Source: Nitrospira sp.
GTDB taxonomy: Bacteria > Nitrospirota > Nitrospiria > Nitrospirales > Nitrospiraceae
NCBI GenBank assembly: GCA_013140455.1
Contig: JABFSU010000099.1
Coordinates: forward strand, 1 to 33,091
Length of the DNA stretch: 33,091 bases
Reading direction: 5' to 3'
In this document: piece after piece, positions 15,748-23,582 of the stretch
How the letters are laid out: each line of letters begins with the position of its first letter
How positions within the stretch are numbered: the first letter of the stretch is position 1
The notes under the pieces: generated by a model
Databases searched by the model: none
What the model saw: only the letters and a program-made list of their open reading frames with translations
What the model was told of the DNA's origin: nothing
Program-made: the position numbers and the translations under genes

Positions 15748-17166
15748 CTAAGAGACGATGTGGCCGACGAGATCGTAGGTGGCTGCATCCGTGATCTCGA
15801 CTTTGACGAGATCTCCCGAATTGGCCTCGCCATCGTTGATATAGACGACGCCGTCGATTTCGGGCGCGAGTCCTTCGTGGCGGCTTTCCAGCAGCAACGG
15901 AGTTTCTTCCGACGGCCCCTCGACAAGTACTTCCACGACTGAACCGATGCGGTCCTGTCCGCGTCCTGCGGCAATGCCTTCCTGGATGGCGAGCAGTTCG
16001 TTCCGTCGCTCCTCCATAACGCTTCGTTCAATCTTATCGTCCAGCGCGACCGCTGTCGTATCTTCCTCATCCGAATAGAGAAACGCCGCCACGCGGTCGA
16101 AGCCGGATTTTGCCACGTAGGATTTGAGTTCCTGGTACGCCTGTTCCGTTTCACCGGGAAATCCAACAATGAAGGCGGTTCGAAACGTCACCCCGGGAAT
16201 GCGGGTGCGAATGCGATCCACGAGTTTCTCGATGGCGGCGCGGTTGCCCAGACGGTGCATCCGTTTCAGCATCCGGTCGTTGATGTGCTGGAGCGGCATG
16301 TCTATGTACTTGGTAATCTTTTCCTCGCCCGCATAGAGATCGAGCAACTCATCGGTGACTTGTTGGGGATAGAGGTAGAATGGTCTGATCCATCGAATGT
16401 CAGGAACCTTCACCAGCGCGCGAAGCAGCGAGGTGAGCCCGCCGCGAATACCCAGGTCCACACCGTAATTGATCGTATCCTGAGAAATGAGGTTGAGCTC
16501 CTTCACGCCTTCGCCGGCGAGGCGTTCCGCTTCGGCCACAATGGATTCGATGGATCGGCTCCGTTGTTTCCCGCGCATGATGGGAATGGCGCAGAAGGCG
16601 CAATTCCGGTTACACCCTTCGGCGATCTTCACATAGGCACTGTGTGGCTTGCCGAGTCGCAGGCGCGGAGAGTCCGCATCGTAGAGGTACGGCGGTTCGC
16701 TGATCCACAGTCGTTGCTGGCGTTTGGTGGGAGTGAGGAGGTTGCGACAGATTTCCGCAATCTTTCCGAACTCGCCGGTCCCCACCACACCGTCCAATTC
16801 CGGCAGCTCTTTGAGTAGATCGCCTTGATAGCGCTGGGCCAGACAGCCTGCGGCGATGAGGACCCGGCAGGCGCCTTTTTTCTTCAGCTTGCCATGTTCG
16901 AGAATCGTATTGATCGACTCCTGCTTGGCTTCTTCGATAAAGCCGCAGGTATTGATGATGACGACTTCAGCTTTCTTCGGGTTGTTGGTCAGTTGGAAGC
17001 CGTCGTGAACGAGTGTGCCCAGCATGAGCTCGGAGTCCACCTGATTTTTCGAGCAGCCCAGATTGACAAAGCCGACGGTAGTTTTGCCGGCGGCAACAGC
17101 CGCCTTTGCATGGGCGGTCTTCTTGGCTGTCTTTTTACGGTCGAGCTGGATCAGAGGTGTAGACAT
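15748..17166 (-). CDS. rimO: Ribosomal protein S12 methylthiotransferase
   Basis: RimO adds a methylthio group to the conserved Asp of ribosomal protein S12, using S-adenosylmethionine and two iron-sulfur clusters. The 472-residue protein has the N-terminal UPF0004 domain with cluster ligands Cys38 (NLGCSKNQ), Cys74 (NTCGFI) and Cys108 (GCLAQ). The radical SAM motif is Cys185, Cys189 and Cys192 (CNRNCAFC), and a C-terminal TRAM domain covers about 400-470. NLGCSKNQVDSE and the CAIPIMRGK context favour RimO over the related tRNA enzyme MiaB. About 28 lysine- and alanine-rich residues precede the conserved core, a modest extension that may be disordered. The start has no strong ribosome site. 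The gene diverges from the gamma-carbonic-anhydrase-like gene. Confidence 0.95.
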   Translation of the reverse strand: MSTPLIQLDRKKTAKKTAHAKAAVAAGKTTVGFVNLGCSKNQVDSELMLGTLVHDGFQLTNNPKKAEVVIINTCGFIEEAKQESINTILEHGKLKKKGACRVLIAAGCLAQRYQGDLLKELPELDGVVGTGEFGKIAEICRNLLTPTKRQQRLWISEPPYLYDADSPRLRLGKPHSAYVKIAEGCNRNCAFCAIPIMRGKQRSRSIESIVAEAERLAGEGVKELNLISQDTINYGVDLGIRGGLTSLLRALVKVPDIRWIRPFYLYPQQVTDELLDLYAGEEKITKYIDMPLQHINDRMLKRMHRLGNRAAIEKLVDRIRTRIPGVTFRTAFIVGFPGETEQAYQELKSYVAKSGFDRVAAFLYSDEEDTTAVALDDKIERSVMEERRNELLAIQEGIAAGRGQDRIGSVVEVLVEGPSEETPLLLESRHEGLAPEIDGVVYINDGEANSGDLVKVEITDAATYDLVGHIVS

Positions 17167-17252
17167 GGCTGGCAGTCTACGGGAGGGTTGAAAAGGCTGT
17201 CAACGCGTCTCGGTCTTGAAATCCAGGACATTCTTCACCTACAGTGCGTTCC

Positions 17253-17792
17253 GTGATCCGAACATTTCAAGGCATCAAGCCCACCATTCCAGACTTCTGC
17301 TTCATCGAAGACACCGCTGTCATCATCGGCGATGTGGTGATGGGTGAGGAGTGCAGCGTCTGGTTCAATGCCGTGATCCGGGGCGACGTCAATCATATCC
17401 GCATCGGAAACCGGACCAATGTGCAGGATCTCTGTATGTTGCACGTGACGCACGATACCCACCCGCTGATCATCGGGAACGAGGTGACTATCGGCCACAG
17501 TGTGGTGTTGCACGGCTGTACGATCAAAGATCGGGTGCTGGTGGGGATGGGCGCGATCATCATGGATGGCGCCGTGATCGGGGAAGACTCGGTCGTAGGG
17601 GCCGGCGCGTTGGTGGTGGAGGAGACGATGGTTCCGCCGAAGAGTGTCATCCTCGGCTCGCCCGGTCGGGTGCGGCGTGGGGTCTCGGATGCCGAACTCG
17701 CCTGGATCAAAGAGTCGGCCGCCAACTACGTGAAGTACGCCCGCCAGTATATGGACGATTCGTCGAAGCCGCCCACCGGATTTAAGATCTAG
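17253..17792 (+). CDS. Gamma-carbonic-anhydrase-like hexapeptide-repeat protein
   Basis: The protein has about 179 residues and is a left-handed beta-helix built of hexapeptide repeats such as IGDVVMGEE and IGEDSVVGAG. It ends with a C-terminal helix. Metal-binding histidines of the Cam/YrdA/PaaY group are present: one in LHVTH, and two in TIGHSVVLHG. These correspond to His67, His85 and His90 when counted from the alternative GTG at 17244. Such proteins are trimers binding zinc or iron at subunit interfaces; many have no proven carbonic anhydrase activity, so the reaction stays open. GTG 17253 gives the usual family start IRTFQGIKP, and neither start has a good ribosome site. The last 11 bases overlap the end of the convergent gene. 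Confidence 0.88.
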   Translation: MIRTFQGIKPTIPDFCFIEDTAVIIGDVVMGEECSVWFNAVIRGDVNHIRIGNRTNVQDLCMLHVTHDTHPLIIGNEVTIGHSVVLHGCTIKDRVLVGMGAIIMDGAVIGEDSVVGAGALVVEETMVPPKSVILGSPGRVRRGVSDAELAWIKESAANYVKYARQYMDDSSKPPTGFKI

Positions 17793-18516
17793 CCCGTTGT
17801 GGCTTTCGAGTTCTCGCTGCCACCGCTCCAATTTTCATAAAACAGACCGGATCGCCTACCAGAGCGGTCGGAAATTGCTCTCGTTCAACGAGGTACGGGA
17901 TATTCTTGCGATGGCACCAGTCGGCGATCCACACCACTTCTTCCGTTGAGGTGGTCACCAATCCAGGCAGGCTCAGTTTCGGCATGACGCGATCGACGAT
18001 CGAACGTACGATGCGGCGCTGCTGTTCAAATTGGCGCGGGTCGAATGTCACCGGATCGGCGGTTCCGTAGGACAGCGGAGCGAGGTGCGGGAATCGTTCC
18101 GGATCATTGAGCACGCTTACCATCCAGAGATGATCGAAGCGGCCCGTGGCCTTCGCCGCGTCAAGACGATGAAATCGAACCGGCAGGGATCGACTGGCTC
18201 GATTGATGGCGGTGACCTCGGTTCGGCGAAGATTATACGGCTCGACTTCCCGTTGGAGGTCAAGTGCTTCCATGATGAGCGGCGGGAGCTCCGCGACGCC
18301 GGCTCCTACATAGAGGCTCCGTCCATGCGGGTCGAGGCGATCGTACAGCGCACGGGCGATCCGGTTCCCCAGTCGTTCACAGGGTCCCCGCTTGGCTTGC
18401 CAGAACTCATCGCCGCCTTCGTAACAATACACCGGGGCGAGTGTCTTATAGTCCAAACGGGCAAAGAGCTGGGAGATGGCGGTTCGTGTCGATCGGCTGA
18501 GTGGTTTGGGCATCAT
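17782..18516 (-). CDS. Orphan protein with a methyltransferase-like nucleotide-binding segment
   Basis: The 244-residue protein is of unknown function. SLYVGAGVAELPPL at about residue 68 resembles motif I of class I S-adenosylmethionine methyltransferases. VEPYNLRRTE, a few residues on, sits where the acidic motif II would be, and FDHLWMVSVLND could be the motif IV strand. The similarity is weak, so it may be a degenerate or divergent member. No signal peptide or membrane helix is present. The start ATG overlaps the stop of the M28 peptidase gene by 4 bases, a sign of translational coupling. An adjacent second ATG at 18513 is possible. The 3' end overlaps the convergent carbonic-anhydrase-like gene by 11 bases. 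Confidence 0.65.
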   Translation of the reverse strand: MMPKPLSRSTRTAISQLFARLDYKTLAPVYCYEGGDEFWQAKRGPCERLGNRIARALYDRLDPHGRSLYVGAGVAELPPLIMEALDLQREVEPYNLRRTEVTAINRASRSLPVRFHRLDAAKATGRFDHLWMVSVLNDPERFPHLAPLSYGTADPVTFDPRQFEQQRRIVRSIVDRVMPKLSLPGLVTTSTEEVVWIADWCHRKNIPYLVEREQFPTALVGDPVCFMKIGAVAARTRKPQRARS

Positions 18517-19364
18517 GGTCTTTCCGGCATGGCGGTGAGCGCCAGCACCGCATTCGTGACGGCATCAGTCACGGATGCGAGGAATTTCAGGTTGAGTGTG
18601 TCGACCGTATCGGTTGATCGATGGTAGTGCGGATTTCGGAAGTTGGCGGTATCGGTCACCATGACGGCAGCGAAGCCCTGTTCCCAAAAGGCCGTATGGT
18701 CGCTCCGTCTAGTGTCAGGGAGCTGCTCCCCGTTGCCCGGCACGATCAGAGGAACAATCGGGATTAGGGACGCCATGGCTTGCGACAACGCGGTCGTGAG
18801 CGAAGCCGACGCCTGGTTGCCGATCAGGGCGAGAAAGTTTCCGACAGAGGGTACGGCCACGGGAATGCCGGGGGGCGTTCGTTGCGAGCCTTCCTGGTCG
18901 CTGGCATACCCGACGCATTCAAGGACGATCGCTCCATAGACGGACCGGCCGGCCTTGGTGAGATGGGCCACATACGCGCGGCTGCCCAGCAGGTCTTCTT
19001 CTTCGAGGCAGAAGGCCACGAATTGCACCGGTCGCGTCAGCGCGCGCTGCTTGAGTCGTCTGGCGACCTCGATCAGCACTGTCAGCGCGCTGGCATTGTC
19101 GTCGGCGCCGGGCGATCCTTTGACGGTATCGTAGTGGGCGGCAAGAATCAGAGGAGCGGCAGCGGGATTCGCAGCAGGCTTGGTTCCGATCACGTTGTCG
19201 TAGGTCTGTTCCCATGCTTCGAATGGGTGGGTGGAAACTTCAAGGCCCAAGCGGATGAACTGCTGTGATAGGTAGACCGCTGTCTCCCGCAATGCGACCG
19301 GCGATGTGCCGGGGTGGCGCTCGCGGGCGAGTGCAGCGAGATGGGTAGTGAATTCGTGGGTCAC
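18513..19364 (-). CDS. M28-family zinc aminopeptidase
   Basis: The 283-residue protein is a di-zinc peptidase of the M28 family. Expected metal and catalytic residues are visible: His77 and Asp79 in AAHYDTV, the bridging Asp88 in GADDN, catalytic Glu121 followed by Glu122 in CLEEEDLLGS, Glu149 in VLECVGY and His248 in NPHYHRSTDT. There is no signal peptide, so it is probably cytoplasmic, unlike many secreted M28 aminopeptidases. A relative acting on glutaminyl or other modified peptides cannot be excluded. The start is GTG 19364, with GAGAG about 10 bases upstream. It lies 27 bases after argB and overlaps the next gene by 4 bases. argB, this gene and the orphan after it may form one transcript. 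Confidence 0.85.
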   Translation of the reverse strand: MTHEFTTHLAALARERHPGTSPVALRETAVYLSQQFIRLGLEVSTHPFEAWEQTYDNVIGTKPAANPAAAPLILAAHYDTVKGSPGADDNASALTVLIEVARRLKQRALTRPVQFVAFCLEEEDLLGSRAYVAHLTKAGRSVYGAIVLECVGYASDQEGSQRTPPGIPVAVPSVGNFLALIGNQASASLTTALSQAMASLIPIVPLIVPGNGEQLPDTRRSDHTAFWEQGFAAVMVTDTANFRNPHYHRSTDTVDTLNLKFLASVTDAVTNAVLALTAMPERP

Positions 19365-19391
19365 GTGGCTGGCTCTCGTGCCCGGAAAGGG

Positions 19392-20285
19392 TTACGACAC
19401 AATCTCGGTGCCGATGCCCTTGCGGGTGAAGATTTCCAGCAAGAGAGCATGGGGGATGCGGCCGTCGATAATGTGAGCTTTCCCGGCCCCTCCGGCCAGC
19501 GCGTCGAGGCAGGCATGGACTTTCGGCAGCATGCCTTCGCCGATCACGCCCTTCTTCACCATCCGCTGCACATCTTTCCGTGAGACTGTGGAGAGGTGGC
19601 GGCTGTTGGCGTCACGGATTCCCTTGATGTCGGTCATCATCACGAGCTTTTCTGCATGGAGCGAAGCGGCAATGGCACCGGCCACAAGGTCGGCGTTGAT
19701 GTTGTAGGTGTTGCCTTCCTTGTCTGTTCCGATCGGTGCAATGACCGGAATGTAGTGGTCTTGTTGGAGCTTCAGCACGAGACTGGGGTCGACGGACTGC
19801 ACTTCGCCGACCAGTCCAAAGTCCCCCTGGTCGTCGCCTTCCAGATCCTTGCCCAAGCTTTTTGCCCAGGATTTCGCCGTGAGCGGCTGTGCCATAAGCA
19901 GCCCGCCGTCTTTTCCGCTCAGGCCCACGGACCGTCCTCCATGGCGGTTCAGGAGTTCCACGATTTCCATATTGATCTTGCCGGCCAGGACCATCTCCAC
20001 GATCTCCATGGTGGCTTCGTCGGTGATCCGGACGCCGTGGCGGAATTTGGCTTCGATGCCGAGTCTGGTCAACATCTTGTCGATCTGCGGGCCACCGCCA
20101 TGCACGATGACCGGATTGAGCCCGACGTATTTGAGCAGGACAATGTCTTCCGCGAACCGCTCCTTCAGTGCCGTCTCGGTCATAGCGTGACCGCCGTACT
20201 TAATGACCACCGTTTTGCCCCGGAAGGTGCGGATGTAGGGCAGCGCCTCGATCAGGATATTGGCTTTCTTAATCAGTCGATTCAT
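19392..20285 (-). CDS. argB: Acetylglutamate kinase
   Basis: ArgB phosphorylates N-acetyl-L-glutamate with ATP, the second step of arginine synthesis. The 297-residue amino-acid-kinase protein has the glycine-rich loops VVIKYGGHAM and VIVHGGGPQI, the substrate region around KFRHGVRITD, and the ATP-site segment MMTDIKGIRD. Lysine-rich IGEGMLPKV and the C-terminal GTEIV ending are typical. A mobile N-terminal helix (MNRLIKKANILIEALPYIR) is the element that makes arginine-sensitive enzymes hexameric, so feedback inhibition by arginine is likely. ATG 20285 is preceded by TAGGAG, 7 bases away. No other arginine gene is adjacent. Confidence 0.96.
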   Translation of the reverse strand: MNRLIKKANILIEALPYIRTFRGKTVVIKYGGHAMTETALKERFAEDIVLLKYVGLNPVIVHGGGPQIDKMLTRLGIEAKFRHGVRITDEATMEIVEMVLAGKINMEIVELLNRHGGRSVGLSGKDGGLLMAQPLTAKSWAKSLGKDLEGDDQGDFGLVGEVQSVDPSLVLKLQQDHYIPVIAPIGTDKEGNTYNINADLVAGAIAASLHAEKLVMMTDIKGIRDANSRHLSTVSRKDVQRMVKKGVIGEGMLPKVHACLDALAGGAGKAHIIDGRIPHALLLEIFTRKGIGTEIVS

Positions 20286-20318
20286 GGGCTGCTCCTAGCT
20301 CTCAGAAGATGTCCCGGA

Positions 20319-20441
20319 TTACATTCCGAACATGGATCGTGCCGCATACGGCTTGCGGTCCGTGAATATATCAACTTCATCCAGAAACACAATCCCGTTG
20401 TTCTCGAAGTGAGATGGATTTCCGCGCCATTGGGTCGCCAC
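20319..20441 (-). CDS. Possible small ORF between xerC and argB, Walker-B-like segment
   Basis: After the xerC TGA (20477-20475) the same frame stays open for 51 codons to TAA at 20321-20319. Translation of its second half contains ENNGIVFLDEVDIF and ends RSMFGM. ENNGIVFLDEVD resembles the Walker B region of AAA+ ATPases such as HslU, but what follows does not. An independent small protein of 40 residues could start at GTG 20441, though without a ribosome site. A readthrough tail of XerC or a gene remnant are alternatives. Codon choice looks coding-like. Confidence 0.35.
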   Translation of the reverse strand: MATQWRGNPSHFENNGIVFLDEVDIFTDRKPYAARSMFGM

Positions 20442-20474
20442 ATCAGGCGGAATTGGCGGCGATTGAGTGGGTGC

Positions 20475-21425
20475 TCATGTCGCGGGACGGTCTTTTCTGA
20501 TCGGAGGAGTTTCCCCCACCTTGGCTCGGGGATGAGCGCGGTCATAGACGGCCAGCAGTTGATCGGTGGCTAGGTGTGTATATTTCTGTGTGGTGCTGAG
20601 CGAGGCATGCCCTAACATTTCTTGAATGGAGCGAAGGTCCGCGCCTTCGTCGAGAAGATGGGTCGCATAGGAGTGGCGAAGCGCATGGGGGCTGACTGCG
20701 CCGCCTGCCAGGCGGCTGGAGTAGCGGGAAACGAGGCGGGCGACGCTGCGCGCGGTCAATCGGCCACCGCGATGATTGAGAAACAGGGGCGTTGCAGGTC
20801 GATCGTCGGCGGTCGAACGCCTTAGCGAGGCTCGATAGATTTGGATCGCCTGGAGCGCGACGTCGCCGATCGGGACAATCCGTTCCTTCCGGCCTTTTCC
20901 GCGAAGATGGACGAGTCCGTCGGATTGGTTGAGGTCACCGAGATTCAGTCCGACGGCTTCGCTGACGCGTGCGCCGGTGGAATAGAGCGTTTCCAGTATG
21001 GCCCGGTCTCGCAGCGGCAACGCGGTATCCCCTTCAGGAAACTCCATCAAGACATTCGCGTCATCCTTCGTCAGGACCCGTGGCAGCGTCTTGGGGAGCT
21101 TCGGGCTTCTAATGCCCTCGGCCGGATTCTTTGTGACCGTCCCTTCGCGGACATGGAATCGGTAGAAGCTTCTCAGGCAGGCGAGCTTGCGTGCGAGCGA
21201 GGAAGCCTTTTCCCCCTTACGGTCAAGCCAGTGTAAATAGGCGCGCAAGGAATCCGTTGTTACGTCGCCGATGGGGAGCGAGCGCGGTATTTGTGGGGTC
21301 GGCTGGGATTGAGTGAGAAAGGTCGTCAGCTGTCGGAGGTCTGAGCGGTAATTGCGGATGGTTTCCGGCGATGCCTGACGCTCGACGGTGAGAAAGGTCA
21401 TGAAAGCGCGGATTGCGTCATCCAT
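20475..21425 (-). CDS. xerC: Tyrosine recombinase XerC/XerD type
   Basis: Xer recombinases resolve chromosome dimers at dif during division. The 316-residue protein has the N-terminal SAM-like core-binding domain (about 1-90) and the catalytic domain. All six active-site residues are present: Arg153 (STGARVSEA), Lys177, His247 and Arg250 (HALRHSYATHLL), His273 (LGHASLSTTQ) and nucleophile Tyr282 (KYTH). Whether it is XerC, XerD or a single XerH-like enzyme cannot be settled without knowing the second copy; the sequence reads most like XerC. The gene starts inside the end of trmFO (28-bp overlap), an arrangement that suggests coupled expression. The tail after DRAHPRA is about 14 residues longer than usual. 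Confidence 0.9.
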   Translation of the reverse strand: MDDAIRAFMTFLTVERQASPETIRNYRSDLRQLTTFLTQSQPTPQIPRSLPIGDVTTDSLRAYLHWLDRKGEKASSLARKLACLRSFYRFHVREGTVTKNPAEGIRSPKLPKTLPRVLTKDDANVLMEFPEGDTALPLRDRAILETLYSTGARVSEAVGLNLGDLNQSDGLVHLRGKGRKERIVPIGDVALQAIQIYRASLRRSTADDRPATPLFLNHRGGRLTARSVARLVSRYSSRLAGGAVSPHALRHSYATHLLDEGADLRSIQEMLGHASLSTTQKYTHLATDQLLAVYDRAHPRAKVGETPPIRKDRPAT

Positions 21426-22720
21426 CTCTCGAAATCCTCACGGGCCCGCTGGGCAATGAGTTGCCGTTTTTTCTCTTTGTCCCTGGTCGGTTGGGCGAGA
21501 GGCGGGAAGAGACCGTAATTCGTATTCATCGGCTGGAAATGTTTCGGGTCGGATGAAGCCACATGGCCGACCAGACACCCGTGAGCCGTGGTGGCAGGCG
21601 GCGTGACCAGGGGAAGTCCCGCGAGGGCGCGTGCCGCATTGATGCCTGCAAACCCTCCCATGGCGGCGGATTCGGTATAGCCTTCCACGCCGACCAGCTG
21701 GCCGGCAAAGAATAAGGTGCCGCGCGATTTGAACTGCAACGTATTCAAGAGCAACTGGGGAGAATTGATAAAGGTGTTTCGATGCAGGCTGCCGTACCGG
21801 AGGAACTCCGCCTGCTCCAGGCCGGGAATCATGCGAAACACGCGTTTCTGCTCCGGGTAGGTGAGCTTCGTCTGAAAGCCGACCATGTTGTAGCAGGTCC
21901 GATGCACGTTTTCGGTCCGGAGCTGGATGACGGCGGTTGGTCTCTTACCGATTCGAGGATCTTCCAATCCGACCGGTTTCAGCGGGCCGAAGAGCATGGT
22001 TTGCCGGCCTCGTTCCGCCATGACTTCAATGGGGATGCAGGCCTCAAAATAGGGCGTTTTCTCGAACTCCTTCGGCTGCACCTTTTCGGCCGCCATGAGT
22101 GCGTCGTAAAACGTGTTGTACTGGGCCTCGTCCATCGGACAGTTCAGGTAGTCGGCTCCCCCTTTATCGTAACGCGAGGCGGCGAAGACGATGTCCATAT
22201 TGATCGACTCCGCGTCGATGATCGGCGAGATGGCATCGAAGAAATACAGATGGTGGGATTGCGTGACGGCGCGGATCGCCGCCGACAGTTTATCGGACGT
22301 CAGAGGGCCTGTGGCGATGATGCAGAGGCAGTCCGTTGGGATCTCGGTGATTTCCTCATGCAGGATGCGGACGTTCGGGTGACTTTCCAGCGCTTGAGTG
22401 ATTTTGAGCGAAAATTGATCGCGATCGACGGCGAGTGCCGAGCCAGCCGGCACCCTGGCCTGTTCGGCTGAGGTAATGATCAACGAACCCAGCCGTCGCA
22501 TTTCCTCCTTGAGGATGCCGGGGGCGTTCAACGGATCGGCTGACCCGAGGGAATTGGAGCAGACCAGCTCCGCCAAGCCGCCGGTCTTATGTGCTTTCGT
22601 CATCTCCTTGGGGCGCATCTCATAGAGCGTCACCTTTGCGCCGCGGTTCGCAGCCTGCCAGGCTGCCTCGGAGCCGGCCAGACCACCCCCTATGATGACG
22701 ATGTCATCTCTCATGCCCAC
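21398..22720 (-). CDS. trmFO: Folate-dependent tRNA uracil-5-methyltransferase
   Basis: TrmFO methylates U54 in the T loop of tRNA using methylenetetrahydrofolate as carbon donor and FAD as reductant, replacing the SAM-dependent TrmA. The 440-residue flavoprotein opens with the dinucleotide fold IVIIGGGLAGSEAA. The active-site cysteines match the known pair: Cys54 (ELVCSNSLG) and Cys228 (FEACIPIEVMAERG). The NTNYGLFPPL segment near the C terminus is typical of TrmFO and separates it from the related GidA/MnmG. AGGAG at 22730-22726 lies 5 bases before GTG 22720 and 11 before ATG 22714, so either may be used. It overlaps xerC by 28 bases downstream. Confidence 0.95.
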   Translation of the reverse strand: MGMRDDIVIIGGGLAGSEAAWQAANRGAKVTLYEMRPKEMTKAHKTGGLAELVCSNSLGSADPLNAPGILKEEMRRLGSLIITSAEQARVPAGSALAVDRDQFSLKITQALESHPNVRILHEEITEIPTDCLCIIATGPLTSDKLSAAIRAVTQSHHLYFFDAISPIIDAESINMDIVFAASRYDKGGADYLNCPMDEAQYNTFYDALMAAEKVQPKEFEKTPYFEACIPIEVMAERGRQTMLFGPLKPVGLEDPRIGKRPTAVIQLRTENVHRTCYNMVGFQTKLTYPEQKRVFRMIPGLEQAEFLRYGSLHRNTFINSPQLLLNTLQFKSRGTLFFAGQLVGVEGYTESAAMGGFAGINAARALAGLPLVTPPATTAHGCLVGHVASSDPKHFQPMNTNYGLFPPLAQPTRDKEKKRQLIAQRAREDFERWMTQSALS

Positions 22721-22835
22721 AGATACTCCTCTCAGGGAAAATGGGAAGGACGCATTCTAGAAACCGAGTTTCGGGGAAGTCAAGGCGGCAGCTGCCGGCC
22801 ATAGGCCAACGGCTCGCATCATTCCACTCTTGCAA

Positions 22836-22865
22836 TTGAACCGGTGAATTGCTCCGTGCTAGACT
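22836..22865 (+). promoter_or_regulatory. Promoter of the tRNA-Val gene
   Basis: TTGAAC at 22836-22841 and TAGACT at 22860-22865 are separated by 18 bases. The -10 ends 10 bases before the mature 5' end of the tRNA, leaving a very short leader. Confidence 0.45.
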
Positions 22866-22875
22866 TGGCCCGCAT

Positions 22876-22950
22876 GGGCGATTGGCTCAGTGGTAGAGCG
22901 CTTCCTTCACACGGAAGAGGCCACAGGTTCGATCCCTGTATCGCCCACCA
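22876..22950 (+). tRNA. tRNA-Val (anticodon CAC)
   Basis: The cloverleaf is complete. The acceptor stem is GGGCGAT/ATCGCCC. The D arm is GCTC-AGTGGTA-GAGC, and the anticodon stem is CTTCC/GGAAG with loop TTCACAC. The T arm is ACAGG-TTCGATC-CCTGT. The loop places C34-A35-C36 as anticodon, reading GUG valine codons. The discriminator is A at 22947, and the CCA end is encoded at 22948-22950. Confidence 0.96.
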
Positions 22951-23108
22951 TGCTGTTCCTGCTTCAGAACCCCATCGCTGCTCGGCCTGTTCGTTCGATA
23001 ATTACCTCGTTCCTAGACAGAATCAGGGATGTCGGCTACACTTCACACTGTATTTCGGGGAGCGTTTAGGCCACTGTCGAGATGGGATCGAACAAAGTGA
23101 GGTTACGT

Positions 23109-23447
23109 ATGCGACCAACATTTTGGGCAATTGGTGCGGTGCTGACGGCAGTGCTTGCAACAGGATGTGCGGCGACGAATCAAGCAGGCACGGCGTCAGA
23201 GAAGGAGTACAACCCTCCGACAAGTATTTACAACGTGCTGGATAGCACGGCCTTGGTGTATTCAGATCCTACGGCAGGCAGCCCGATTAACGACAATCCG
23301 ATCCGCTGGTTGGGCTTCTTGTTCCACCCGCTCGGCCACGCGGTCGATTATGCAGTGAATCGGCCAATCTATACCTTGGCGGGCGCCTTCCCGTATGTGT
23401 TCGGCTACACCGCTGAAGACAATATGCAGGATAGCCAGCGCCGGTAA
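23109..23447 (+). CDS. Small lipoprotein of unknown function
   Basis: The 112-residue protein begins MRPTFWAIGAVLTAVLATGC, a lipoprotein signal with lipobox LATGC and the lipidated residue Cys20. The mature part is short, with NDNPIRWLGFLFHPLGHAVDY and RPIYTLAGAFPYVFGYT, aromatic and moderately hydrophobic stretches that could associate with a membrane. GAGG at 23099-23102 is 6 bases before ATG 23109. An in-frame upstream ATG at 23082 would spoil the signal peptide and is not preferred. A strong terminator follows 25 bases after the stop, so it is a complete transcription unit. I do not recognise the family. Confidence 0.82.
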   Translation: MRPTFWAIGAVLTAVLATGCAATNQAGTASEKEYNPPTSIYNVLDSTALVYSDPTAGSPINDNPIRWLGFLFHPLGHAVDYAVNRPIYTLAGAFPYVFGYTAEDNMQDSQRR

Positions 23448-23472
23448 GACGGCGCTCGCCGCCCTTACTACG

Positions 23473-23507
23473 AAAGCCCGCTTCCTCACCCGGAGCGGGC
23501 TTTTTCT
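23473..23507 (+). terminator. Rho-independent terminator after the small lipoprotein
   Basis: GCCCGCT at 23476-23482 pairs with AGCGGGC at 23494-23500, flanked by AAA before and TTTTTCTT after. The stem is GC-rich, the loop is about 11 bases and a T tract starts at 23501. This is the clearest intrinsic terminator in the window. Confidence 0.9.
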
Positions 23508-23582
23508 TGTCTATTCGCAAAGCCTCCAGAATTCGTGTAAGTTTCATTGGTCTCAGACTCTGGACTATTGACCGGAGACCGT

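Noticed and set aside
14814-16169. 451-residue form of purU
   Set aside because: The extra 163 N-terminal residues overlap rimO in another frame and have no domain. The ATG at 15680 gives the normal length with a ribosome site.
19596-20573. 325-codon open frame antisense to argB and the xerC end
   Set aside because: argB on the other strand is unambiguous and accounts for the open frame. The antisense translation lacks domain features.
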